Origin: Acidimicrobiaceae bacterium | GTDB taxonomy: Bacteria > Actinomycetota > Acidimicrobiia > Acidimicrobiales > RAAP-2 | NCBI GenBank assembly: GCA_003133665.1 | Contig: PKYK01000037.1 | Location: 1-64,000, forward strand | DNA length: 64,000 bases | Direction: 5' to 3' | Shown here: positions 9,352 through 18,305 of the stretch, one piece after another | Numbering within the stretch: the stretch's first letter is position 1 | Layout: every line of letters begins with the position of its first letter | Made by a program: the position numbers and the translations under genes | The notes under the pieces: model-generated | Databases searched by the model: none | The model's input: only the letters and a program-made list of their open reading frames with translations | Told to the model about the DNA's origin: nothing

Positions 9352-9383
9352 AAAAGGGCTAGAGCGATTGCCCTGACCCTTTT
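9352..9383 (-). terminator. Putative intrinsic terminator of the aldehyde dehydrogenase gene
   Basis: aaaaggg...ccctttt inverted repeat just downstream of the minus-strand ALDH stop. Confidence 0.5.
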
Positions 9384-9425
9384 GAGTTATTGATCACTAC
9401 TGCCAATTCGACATAGATGTCGGCT

Positions 9426-10805
9426 TCAATTTGCGCTCGGAATATGCATGAGTTTCTTGTTGACGAACTCATCAATGCCGGCTGGCCCTAATTCGCGACC
9501 CACTCCTGACCGTTTCGTTCCACCGAAGGGCAACTCGGCGCCTCCGCCTTCCGGCGTGTTGATCCATACCATTCCGGTATCCAGACGGTCAGCCAAGTCA
9601 AGAGCCAACTCCTCGTTAAGGCTGTAAATGCAAGCTCCGAGCCCATACGGGGTGTCGTTAGCCAATCGGACGGCTTCGTCTGCATCCGCTACCCGATAGA
9701 CGACGGCAACTGGCCCGAAGAGCTCTTCTCTAAATGCGCGCATCTCTGGCGTTACGTCGGTGAGAACACCCGCCTCAATGAAAGCTCCGGGCCTGTCCAA
9801 TCGTCGTCCTCCGGTACGCAACGTCGCGCCCTTGTCGACTGCGTCCTGAATCTGGTCCATCAAGCCTCGTGCCGCCTGCTCGGAGGACAGCGGCCCGTAC
9901 GTAGTCGCAGGGTCCGTCGGGTCACCTGTGGTCTGAGCCGCCATCGCGGCGCTAAACCGTTCGACAAACTCATCGTAGATCGCGTCAGCGACGATGAAAC
10001 GCTTGGCCGCATTGCAGGCCTGGCCCGCGTTCTCCATACGTGCGCCAACGGCGTCAGTAACCACCTGCGCCATGTCGTCGGTGTCCAAGATAATGAATGG
10101 GTCCGATCCGCCAAGTTCGAGGACAATCTTCTTCAAATGCTGCCCAGCGATAGCCGCGACGGCAGTCCCGGCACGCTCGCTGCCCGTCACCGACACACCG
10201 GCGATTCTCGGGTCAGCGATGATGCCGGCTACTTGCTCATTTGACGCGAAGATGTTGACGTAAGCGTCCGTGGGTACACCTGCGTCGTGGAAGATTCGTT
10301 CCATTTCGAGTGCAGACTCTGGACATTGTGGAGCGTGCTTCAGCAGGATGGTGTTACCGATCATGAGGTTGGGAGCGACGAACCGGGCGACCTGGTAGTA
10401 GGGATAGTTCCACGGCATTATCCCCAGCAAAGCGCCGACTGGCGCCTTTCGTACCCACGCCGTACCTTCGGTGTTCGACGGCAAGGGGACATCGGCCAAC
10501 AGCTCGGGGCCCTGATCTGCGTAGTAACGATAGATATCGACAACGAACTCAACCTCGCCCAACGCTTCAGCTGTCGTCTTGCCCATTTCACGCGTTATGA
10601 GAGAAGCGAGCGCGACTGCCCGATCGCGATACAGGTCCGCAACGCGATGCAAGACTTCGGCCCTCTCCGACTTGGACGACATCCTCCACGACTGGAATCC
10701 GCCGTCCACCCGACTAATCGCTTCGGCGATTGCAACATCAGTCGCGGTGGGGTACTCGCTCTCCGCTTCGCCAGTGGCGGGATTGACAACTCGGTAGGTA
10801 CTCAA
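9426..10805 (-). CDS. NAD(P)-dependent aldehyde dehydrogenase, succinate-semialdehyde dehydrogenase-like
   Basis: KIVLELGGSDPFIIL, ARMENAGQACNAAKRFIV (catalytic Cys), EELFGPVAVVYRV, LPFGGTKRSGVGRELG. Confidence 0.9.
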   Translation of the reverse strand: MSTYRVVNPATGEAESEYPTATDVAIAEAISRVDGGFQSWRMSSKSERAEVLHRVADLYRDRAVALASLITREMGKTTAEALGEVEFVVDIYRYYADQGPELLADVPLPSNTEGTAWVRKAPVGALLGIMPWNYPYYQVARFVAPNLMIGNTILLKHAPQCPESALEMERIFHDAGVPTDAYVNIFASNEQVAGIIADPRIAGVSVTGSERAGTAVAAIAGQHLKKIVLELGGSDPFIILDTDDMAQVVTDAVGARMENAGQACNAAKRFIVADAIYDEFVERFSAAMAAQTTGDPTDPATTYGPLSSEQAARGLMDQIQDAVDKGATLRTGGRRLDRPGAFIEAGVLTDVTPEMRAFREELFGPVAVVYRVADADEAVRLANDTPYGLGACIYSLNEELALDLADRLDTGMVWINTPEGGGAELPFGGTKRSGVGRELGPAGIDEFVNKKLMHIPSAN

Positions 10806-10984
10806 GGTAATACTCCTCTATGTTCTCGACGACATGCGTCCCAATAGTCCAACTTGGCTCTTGGTCACCAAACTACTCATGCGCGCAACAACTTCACTTC
10901 GACTCCAGTCCACCGGTCCGCCGCCTAGACACTCTCGACTCGGCAAATCGCCCCGTCCTCCTCCTCCTCCTACAAGGCGCTGAG

Positions 10985-11070
10985 CCCATTTAGGAACTCC
11001 GCCAACGTGTCGAGCCATCGGACCCATTGGATCACTGGAGTTTGAACTACAACCGCTGTGGGGTGCGAAG
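10985..11070 (+). repeat. Dispersed repeat, copy 3 (3' part only)
   Basis: taggaactccgccaacgtgtcgagccatcggacccattggatcactggagtttgaactacaaccgctgtggggtgcg. Confidence 0.85.
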
Positions 11071-11090
11071 TGACCGATGTCTGCCGTTGA

Positions 11091-11492
11091 CTAGTCGCGG
11101 TTCGAGGTGTTCAGCTTCACGGCGGCGCGGATGAGGGCCTTCAGCGCCTGCTCGTCGACCTTGTCGCCTTGGTGAAAGTCGATGGCACGCCTGACTTTGC
11201 CTTCGAGGCTGGAATTGAACGAGCCTGAAGGGTCCTTCAGAGAGGCGCCTTTGGCGAAGGTCATCTTCACAACGTTCTTGTATGTCTCGCCGGTGCAGAT
11301 CAGTCCGTCGTGGGACCACACCGGAACACCCCACTTCCACTCCTCGACGACTTTGGGGTCGGCCTGCTTGATCAGAGCGCGGATCCGCGAGAGCGTCTCG
11401 CCGCGCCAGTCGCTCAACTCTTTGATTCTCGCGTCTATCTGCTGAGATGGAGAGTCGCCCTTCTGCGAGCCAGTAGTTTTCATGGACTTCAA
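11091..11492 (-). CDS. DUF1801-family protein
   Basis: LIKQADPKVVEEWKWGVPVWSHDGLICTGETYKNVVKMTFAKGASLKDP matches the YdhG/DUF1801 pattern. Confidence 0.75.
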   Translation of the reverse strand: MKSMKTTGSQKGDSPSQQIDARIKELSDWRGETLSRIRALIKQADPKVVEEWKWGVPVWSHDGLICTGETYKNVVKMTFAKGASLKDPSGSFNSSLEGKVRRAIDFHQGDKVDEQALKALIRAAVKLNTSNRD

Positions 11493-11620
11493 AGTACATT
11501 ATGCGTGCGACGGCTCCAAGTCAGAGCCCTTCGAAAGGCGAAGAAGCACCCAGATTGGTAGGACTGAACCAGGTGACAGTTCTTCCAAGCCAAGTCAAAC
11601 AGGGGCGGCTCCCCAACCTG

Positions 11621-11769
11621 TTTCTAATCCCCTATGGCAGGTTAGATACGCAGAGGATTCCCAGCGTTTCACCGTACTAATCACGCCATTTGATGAACGC
11701 TGCCAAGGCATCGAGCCGTCGCACCCATTCGATGACAGGAGTTTGAACTACAACCGCTGTAGGGTGCCA
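11621..11769 (+). repeat. Dispersed ~150-bp repeat, copy 4
   Basis: ttctaatcccctatggcaggttagatacgcagaggattcccagc...gccaaggcatcgagccgtcgcacccattcgatgacaggagtttgaactacaaccgctgtagggtgcc; close to copy 1 over its full length. Confidence 0.85.
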
Positions 11770-11974
11770 CGTGTTCTGGCTGGCCCGAGTGGGTTTGGGT
11801 GCCGACGCCACCGCCACAACCTTCTCCATAACTTTTGAAGCCCTTTCGTCGTTTCCGACGCAGTTCATAATTGCTTCGACTGTCAAGGGTTGCGGCGGTC
11901 GAACCGTCTGGTCCGTGACCAAAGTAATTACTGCCGACTGTAACCTCACCGTCGTCGAGCTCATCGAGCGCTGG

Positions 11975-12112
11975 CCGATAGGACACCAAGACCTACGAGC
12001 TGGTGAAGGCGCCAGGCTTTCCCGAGGCGCTCGTCCTGCTGCGCGACAAGAACGGACGGCCCCAATCAATGGAGTTCCGGCTCAGTGAGATCGTCGCTTA
12101 CGAGCAGCGTCG
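11975..12112 (+). pseudogene. Fragment of a small helix-turn-helix (excisionase/AlpA-like) gene
   Basis: Frame reads *DTKTYELVKAPGFPEALVLLRDKNGRPQSMEFRLSEIVAYEQRREV; the N-terminal half of the HTH is cut off by a stop just upstream. Confidence 0.4.
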
Positions 12113-12154
12113 GGAAGTTCGAAGATCGCCGTCTCTTTCGTCAACTCCGCCGCG

Positions 12155-13309
12155 TCACACTCCCTTGTAGTTGAGGATCTGGTGGAGCGTGTGGTCGATG
12201 CGCACGAGGTCGCGCTGGGCCTCCATGATCACGTCGATTTTCTTGTAGGCGTCGGGGTGCTCGTCGAGCAGCGCCTTCGCGTCGTCGGCGTTCCACGCCT
12301 TGCCCTTCATGTCCTCGCGCAGCGTGTCGACGCTGAGCTCGGAGCGCGCGCGGTTGCGCGACATGCGCCGGCCGGCGCCGTGCGCGCACGAGTTGTAGGA
12401 CGCGGGGTTGCCGAGTCCGGTAACGATATACGAGGCAGTCCCCATCGAGCCGGGAATCACGCCCTTGTCGCCGGCTGCGGCCTTGATGGCGCCCTTGCGC
12501 GTCAGCCACACATCCTGTCCGTGGTGGTGCTCCAACTCGGTGAAGTTGTGGTGGCAGTCGATGTGCTCGCGCGACTTCGCCGGCTCGCCGAGGAACCGAC
12601 CGAGCTGGTTGATCACCGCCGACATCATCACCCAGCGGTTCGCTGTTGCGTACCGCTGGGCCCAGCGCATGTCGTAGATGTAGGCCGACCACTCGGGCGT
12701 GTTCTCGGGCAGGTAGGCGAGGTCCGGGTCGGGGAGCTGGATGGACCACTCCTTCATCAGCCCCTTCGCCTTGTCGATGTGGTGCGCAGCGAGCTGGTTC
12801 CCGATGCCGCGCGAGCCAGAGTGCAGCACCAGCCACACGCGGTCCTTCTCATCGAGGCAAACCTCGATGAAGTGGTTGCCCGAGCCGAGCGTGCCGAGCT
12901 GGGTTCGCGCGGTACGCTCCTGCTTCTCGGTCATCTCCCCGTTGTAGACGGGCAACAAGGCGTGCGGGGCAACGTCGTCGCGGAATCTCTTACCAACGCC
13001 CGACGGGATCGAGCGCGAAATCTGGTGGTGCAGTTCGTTGAGGTTGTCGGGCAGCCCAGCCGAGGTGAACTGGGTCCGCACCGCGACCATGCCGCAGCCG
13101 ATGTCGACGCCGACAGCAGCAGGGATGATGGCCCCCTTGGTGGCGATCACGGAGCCGACGGTCGCGCCGAGGCCGAAGTGGGCGTCGGGCATGAGGACGA
13201 GCGGCTTCACGACGAACGGCAGCGCCGCGGTACGCAGCGCCTGCTGACGCGCCTCGTCCTCGAGGTCCACGGCCCAGCTCAGGACATCGTCGAACTTCTC
13301 AGGCGTCAC
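12155..13309 (-). CDS. rtcB: RtcB-family RNA-splicing ligase
   Basis: VGVDIGCGM, LGSGNHFIEV, LHSGSRGIGN, HNFTELEHH, PGSMGTASYIV, SCAHGAGRRMSR; GTG start at 13309. Confidence 0.93.
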   Translation of the reverse strand: MTPEKFDDVLSWAVDLEDEARQQALRTAALPFVVKPLVLMPDAHFGLGATVGSVIATKGAIIPAAVGVDIGCGMVAVRTQFTSAGLPDNLNELHHQISRSIPSGVGKRFRDDVAPHALLPVYNGEMTEKQERTARTQLGTLGSGNHFIEVCLDEKDRVWLVLHSGSRGIGNQLAAHHIDKAKGLMKEWSIQLPDPDLAYLPENTPEWSAYIYDMRWAQRYATANRWVMMSAVINQLGRFLGEPAKSREHIDCHHNFTELEHHHGQDVWLTRKGAIKAAAGDKGVIPGSMGTASYIVTGLGNPASYNSCAHGAGRRMSRNRARSELSVDTLREDMKGKAWNADDAKALLDEHPDAYKKIDVIMEAQRDLVRIDHTLHQILNYKGV

Positions 13310-13599
13310 TAGCCCTCCGATGCTGGAAGGGAGCGGGCCAACTCGTGAGCCTTTCGAAGAACGCGCTTCTGTTCGGCGCCCCGTATTAGTCCCTGCTCCG
13401 TGTTGCGTGTCGCCTCGACCATCCTCTTTCTGACTCCTCGACGGCGCGCCTCTCGGCATCTTATGGCGATAACCACGCAGGCCGTCGAAGCGAGGAGGAA
13501 GTGGCGCGCGAACAGATACCCGGGGCCATTCACGTCCCCCCTCGCCCCCGCGAACGATTTGGTCGCTGACGGCGACAAGGCAGATCGTGCACGCAGCAC
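13309..13599 (-). CDS. Small hypothetical protein with one hydrophobic segment, upstream of rtcB
   Basis: Open frame whose TAG overlaps the rtcB GTG by one nucleotide; FARHFLLASTACVVIAI segment then basic C-terminus. Start uncertain. Confidence 0.4.
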   Translation of the reverse strand: MLRARSALSPSATKSFAGARGDVNGPGYLFARHFLLASTACVVIAIRCREARRRGVRKRMVEATRNTEQGLIRGAEQKRVLRKAHELARSLPASEG

Positions 13600-13608
13600 G
13601 AACTGGTC

Positions 13609-14496
13609 TCAGTCGCGCGAGAGCGCTTTTCCGTCGGCGTCCAGGTAGTCCCTCCAGGACCGCTTCGGCGCCCAGCCAAGCATCCGCTGAGCCTTCTCGC
13701 TGGAGATTCCCGATGCATCCGGACGCGAGGTGGGTCGCAGTTCGATCTTGTCCCCGTAGTACTGGTGGAGAATTTCGCCGAAGTTCCTGCCCCCGACGTT
13801 GTCTGGCGACGCGATGTAGAAGACCTCGTGTCCGGGGAGCTCCGACTCTGTGGCCAACACGATCGCGTCGGCAAGGTCGTAGACGTCGATGTAGCTCCAC
13901 AGGTTAGGGCTGAGCACCGCGGCATCGCGCACCTGGGGGCCGAGGTTCTGCTCGTAGTTGTCTTCGTTCTGAACCCAGCTCGGGCGGAGCGAGATGCACC
14001 GGATGTCCGAGCGTTCGACGGCCGCGTTCATCAGCTGTTCACCGAAGTGCTTGGACAGGGCGTACGGATCCTGCGGGTGCACCGGATGCAACTCGTCGAC
14101 TGGCGCATAGTCCGGAAGGAATTCGCGTTCGGGAAAGAAGAATCCGGGCACGGTCTCGCTCGAGATGTTCACGAAACGCTTCGCCCCGAAGCGGACGGCC
14201 GCCTCGAGAACGTTGAACGTCGCCATCAGGTTGGTGCGGAACACCACTTGCGGCGGGTTGCCGGTCGGCTCCGGGATCGCGGCGGCATGCACGACAGCAT
14301 CGGCCCCACGGATGACGGCGAATGCTTCGCCGGAATCGGTGAGATCGGCCATTTGGTACCGAGCCGTTCCCTCTGGCTCTCGTTCGAATCCCGGCCGGGT
14401 CAGATCGGTCGCGAGCACATCGTGACCCGCGTCAAGCAGTGCCTGGGTCGCAGCGCGACCGACCTTTCCGTGGGCACCCGTAATGACTACCTTCAT
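13609..14496 (-). CDS. NAD-dependent epimerase/dehydratase (extended SDR)
   Basis: MKVVITGAHGKVGRAATQALL; VHAAAIPEP; YALSKHFGEQL. Confidence 0.85.
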   Translation of the reverse strand: MKVVITGAHGKVGRAATQALLDAGHDVLATDLTRPGFEREPEGTARYQMADLTDSGEAFAVIRGADAVVHAAAIPEPTGNPPQVVFRTNLMATFNVLEAAVRFGAKRFVNISSETVPGFFFPEREFLPDYAPVDELHPVHPQDPYALSKHFGEQLMNAAVERSDIRCISLRPSWVQNEDNYEQNLGPQVRDAAVLSPNLWSYIDVYDLADAIVLATESELPGHEVFYIASPDNVGGRNFGEILHQYYGDKIELRPTSRPDASGISSEKAQRMLGWAPKRSWRDYLDADGKALSRD

Positions 14497-14767
14497 GATT
14501 ACTCCTTGTTTACTCGAGACATGTCCAATGGACGTGCCGTTGGACATCGGTCACCAACTCTGGCGTTCGCTGCGTCGCATGTTCAGTGCGACTGCGACTG
14601 CACGTAATCTTCCACAACTCTTCCATAGTTGGATATGCCATTCTTCACGGTGCTTGGGATTCCTCAACGGTTGCCAGTCACACGGCTGTACTGAGCAGTT
14701 TCCCGATTCAGATGTTGAACAGACTGATCTCTGCTCGGGCCATGTCTGCCGAGAGCGAGAACGTCCG

Positions 14768-15544
14768 CTAGCTCCTCGCCACGTTCCCTTGATCCGCGCT
14801 ACGAGCGGGCGGGCGAAATGCGGCGAAGGGATCAGTCACCCGCAACGTCCGCTCGCTGAATCGGTAGATCGTCGCGGGTCGACCCCCGGATGATGAGGGC
14901 GACGCGACCGATGCAGTTGACTCGATGATCTCGCGACGGAGCAAGACCCTCTGAAGGTTGGTGGATGAGATCGTGTGGCCGAGACACGACTCGTACACGA
15001 CCCTCAACTCCGCGATTGTGAAGACCCTTGGTGCGAGTGCGTACGCCACGTTGGTGTAGGTCAGTTTCGCGCGGAGTCGCTCGCGTCCGGATTGGATGAT
15101 CGACGCATGATCGAAGGCCGTTGGCGGAAGATCATCAACAGGGAACCACGCCGTATCGCCAGGTATCGTCGGATTCAGATCCGTCGAGACCAAGGCGATG
15201 TAGGCCGTCGCGATAATCCGTCCTCGCGGGTCCCGGTCGACGTCGCTGCGGGTCTCCAATTGCTCAAGGAAACCAATGTCGGTAAGGTCCACCTTGGCCG
15301 CGAGATGGCGCCCGAGCGAAGACCCGAGACGCTCCGTGCTCCCGAGCGCACCGCCGGGCAGCGCCCAGCACTGGGCGAAGGGCTCATGCGCCCGCTGCCA
15401 AAGCAGCGAATGCAACTTCCGCTCGCGAACCTGGAAGACGACGGCCAGAGCCTCATGCTCGAACCGGTCCGCGGATTGGTCGGCCGTCTCGACGTCACTC
15501 GTCTGCGGAGCGAAAGAAGATCCAGGGGTTTGACGCGACGACAC
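14768..15544 (-). CDS. nrtR: NrtR-type regulator (Nudix-like domain plus C-terminal winged helix)
   Basis: FAQCWALPGGALGSTERL, LEQLETRSDVDRDPRGRIIATAYIAL, C-terminal wHTH FTIAELRVVYESCLGHTISSTNLQRVLLRR; divergent to nadABC. Confidence 0.8.
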   Translation of the reverse strand: MSSRQTPGSSFAPQTSDVETADQSADRFEHEALAVVFQVRERKLHSLLWQRAHEPFAQCWALPGGALGSTERLGSSLGRHLAAKVDLTDIGFLEQLETRSDVDRDPRGRIIATAYIALVSTDLNPTIPGDTAWFPVDDLPPTAFDHASIIQSGRERLRAKLTYTNVAYALAPRVFTIAELRVVYESCLGHTISSTNLQRVLLRREIIESTASVASPSSSGGRPATIYRFSERTLRVTDPFAAFRPPARSADQGNVARS

Positions 15545-15564
15545 GCCTAATGGTAACGTAAAGA

Positions 15565-15595
15565 CGAGGTTTTCGCCTATCAGGCGAAAACCTCG
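15565..15595. promoter_or_regulatory. Perfect 14-bp inverted repeat, candidate NrtR operator
   Basis: cgaggttttcgcct-atc-aggcgaaaacctcg in the nrtR/nadA divergent intergenic region. Confidence 0.7.
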
Positions 15596-15669
15596 GGTAA
15601 CAGTTCTCTCGCCTCACCGAAGGGACCGGTTGCCCGTGTTAATTCACTTTCTACTAGCAAGGTCGACCA

Positions 15670-16668
15670 TTGGCAACCACAGGGATTGGAAGAGACGAGG
15701 ACGTTTTTCGTCGGTGGTCCGAAGAGGTCCGGCGACTCGCCGACGAGCGCGACGCCGTCATCCTTGCCCACAACTATCAGCTCCCCGAGATCCAGGACGT
15801 CGCGGATCACGTGGGCGACTCCCTCGCCCTCTCTCGAATCGCCGCCGCGAGTTCGGCGACAACAATCGTGTTCGCCGGTGTCTACTTCATGGCCGAAACC
15901 GCAAAGATTCTGGCACCCGAAAAGACCGTGTTGATCCCCGAGCGGCGAGCCGGCTGTTCGCTCGCCGACAGCATCAACGCCGATCAGCTCCGCGAGTGGA
16001 AGTCGGAGCACCCGGACGCCGTTGTCGTTGCGTACGTGAATACTAGCGCGCAGGTAAAGGCTGAGACGGACCTGTGCTGCACGTCGGCGAACGCCGTCGA
16101 GATCGTCGCGGGCATACCGAACGACCGGGAGATCCTCTTCCTGCCCGACCAATTCCTGGGCGCGCACGTGCAGCGAACGACCAAGAGAAAGAACATGCAC
16201 ATATGGATGGGCGAGTGCCACGTGCACGCCGGCATCAGTCCGCAGGAACTTCGCACGAAGGCCGCAGCCGCGCCTGAATCGGAACTCTTCATTCACCCCG
16301 AGTGCGGGTGCGCAACACCAGCGCTGTGGCTCACCGGCACGGGTGACCTTCCCGCCGAGCGAACCCACGTGCTCTCGACCGGCGGAATGCTCGAGCGAGC
16401 ACGAACGACGCAGGCTCGTTCGGTACTCGTCGCTACCGAGACGGGAATGCTGCATCAACTGCGGAGGGTCAATCCTTCGGTCAAGTGGGAGCCCGTGAAC
16501 GCAAAGGCCGAGTGCGTGTACATGAAGATGACGACGCCAGAGGTCCTGCTCCGCTGCCTGCGCACGGGCACGACCGAAGTGGAGGTCGATCCCGAGATTG
16601 CGAGCCGGGCTCGCCGGGCCGTCGAAGCCATGATTTCGGTCGGCACGTCGTCGCCGGTGGGCGAATGA
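15670..16668 (+). CDS. nadA: Quinolinate synthase
   Basis: [62 protein letters not shown] start. Confidence 0.93.
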   Translation: MATTGIGRDEDVFRRWSEEVRRLADERDAVILAHNYQLPEIQDVADHVGDSLALSRIAAASSATTIVFAGVYFMAETAKILAPEKTVLIPERRAGCSLADSINADQLREWKSEHPDAVVVAYVNTSAQVKAETDLCCTSANAVEIVAGIPNDREILFLPDQFLGAHVQRTTKRKNMHIWMGECHVHAGISPQELRTKAAAAPESELFIHPECGCATPALWLTGTGDLPAERTHVLSTGGMLERARTTQARSVLVATETGMLHQLRRVNPSVKWEPVNAKAECVYMKMTTPEVLLRCLRTGTTEVEVDPEIASRARRAVEAMISVGTSSPVGE

Positions 16669-18305
16669 AAGTCGGCTCTCTTAAGTACCTACCCTCGACG
16701 GAGCATTCGTGGCAACGCGAGACGGACATCGTCATCATCGGCGCGGGAGCGGCCGGGCTCAGCGCGGCTCTGGATTCTTCGAGACGAGGCCATCGAGTGA
16801 TCTTGCTCAGCAAGGGGAACCTTCGGGGAGGATCGACTCTCCTCGCCCAAGGCGGCCTCGCTGCCGTTGTCGGCAAGGGAGATTCACTGAACTCACACGT
16901 GAACGACACGCTGGTCGCCGCCGCCGGTCTCGCGGACGAGACGATGGTGCGCGAGTTGGTGGCGGCCGCTCCGGGCGCGGTCCGATATCTTGCCGGACTG
17001 GGCGCTCGCTTTGACAACGGTCCGCTCGGCCTGGAGGGAGGCCACTCACACCGCCGAATCGTCCACGCCGGAGGCGACGCGATCGGGGCAGAGATCCACC
17101 GGGTTCTTCGTCGGGCAGTGAGTGATTCTGACGTCGAGACGATGGAGAACGCCGTCGCGATCGATGCCCTTACGAATAGCCGTGGCGACGTCATTGGCAT
17201 CCTCGTGGGAAAGATCAACCAAACGGTCGACCAGGGGTTGGACGTGGGCATCATCGCCGCGCGTGCTGTCGTCGTGGCGACCGGAGGATTCGGCCAGGCC
17301 TTCTCCTCATCAACGAATCCCGCCGAAGTGACGGGCGACGGTCTCGCACTCGCTGCCCGGGCGGGAGCCGAGATCACGAATGTCGAGTTCGTCCAGTTTC
17401 ATCCGACCGTCCTCTATGTTCCTGGTCAGCGCGGCCAGTCCCCCCTGATCACCGAGGCCATTCGAGGCGCGGGGGCCACGATTGTTGACGCGAAGGGGAC
17501 CCCGGTCATGCGAGGACAGCACGCACGCGGTGACCTCGCTCCGCGAGACGTTGTCTCCTACACGATGTTTCAACGAATGCACTCGCCGGTCGAGCCGGTC
17601 GCCAATCTCTGGCTTGACGCGCGAGCCATCGGAGACGTTCGACTGGACAAGGACTTTCCCACGACCGTCGAGCTCTGTCGCCAGGCAGGGGTCGACCCGT
17701 CCAGCGAACTCATCCCCATTGCCCCAGCCGCCCACTATGCGTGTGGAGGGGTTCGTGCGGACCTCGACGGCAACTCATCAATCCGAGGCCTCTACGTAGT
17801 CGGAGAGGCGGCGGCGACTGGAGTGCACGGCGCCAATCGCTTGGCCTCCAACTCTCTCACCGAGGCCCTCATCAGTGGCCGTCGACTTGCCCGGCAACTC
17901 GACGATGCGCTCTCATCCCGTTCCAGTCCTTTGGCGCCTCCCGGCTGTGTCAATCCCGCTCAGGGACGCGGCGTCGAATCCTCAACCCGAGAGACGGTGT
18001 CCACCAAGATGTCGACACACGTCGGAGTTGTCCGCAGTAGAACCGGCCTCGAAGACATACTCGATACGTTGGCAAGCGCTCCCGATAGTCCCGCGGCGCC
18101 GCTCGACCTCGCCACCCTCGAAGCGACCAACCTTCATACGGTCTCTCTGCTGGCGGCTTGGGCCGCATCGCTTCGAGAAGAGAGCCGTGGGTGTCATCGT
18201 CGAAGCGACTTCCCAGAGGTCGCCGATAGGTGGGGACACTCAATCTCGCTTCACGTCTTCGAGGGCGAGATCATCACTCACGTCGAGACCATGGCCGGCG
18301 CATGA
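16665..18305 (+). CDS. nadB: L-aspartate oxidase
   Basis: [73 protein letters not shown]. Confidence 0.93.
   Translation: MKVGSLKYLPSTEHSWQRETDIVIIGAGAAGLSAALDSSRRGHRVILLSKGNLRGGSTLLAQGGLAAVVGKGDSLNSHVNDTLVAAAGLADETMVRELVAAAPGAVRYLAGLGARFDNGPLGLEGGHSHRRIVHAGGDAIGAEIHRVLRRAVSDSDVETMENAVAIDALTNSRGDVIGILVGKINQTVDQGLDVGIIAARAVVVATGGFGQAFSSSTNPAEVTGDGLALAARAGAEITNVEFVQFHPTVLYVPGQRGQSPLITEAIRGAGATIVDAKGTPVMRGQHARGDLAPRDVVSYTMFQRMHSPVEPVANLWLDARAIGDVRLDKDFPTTVELCRQAGVDPSSELIPIAPAAHYACGGVRADLDGNSSIRGLYVVGEAAATGVHGANRLASNSLTEALISGRRLARQLDDALSSRSSPLAPPGCVNPAQGRGVESSTRETVSTKMSTHVGVVRSRTGLEDILDTLASAPDSPAAPLDLATLEATNLHTVSLLAAWAASLREESRGCHRRSDFPEVADRWGHSISLHVFEGEIITHVETMAGA

Noticed and set aside
7813-11769. 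Calling the repeat array a bona fide integron
   Set aside because: No IntI-like gene in the window, no clear GTTRRRY/RYYYAAC core at repeat ends, and gene orientations are mixed; reported only as cassette-like.
12182-13312. 376-aa plus-strand ORF opposite rtcB
   Set aside because: Mirror of a strongly supported RtcB gene; low-complexity Arg/Val/Gly-rich translation typical of GC-rich antisense frames.
15580-16458. 292-aa minus-strand ORF opposite nadA
   Set aside because: Antisense artefact; nadA motifs are unambiguous.
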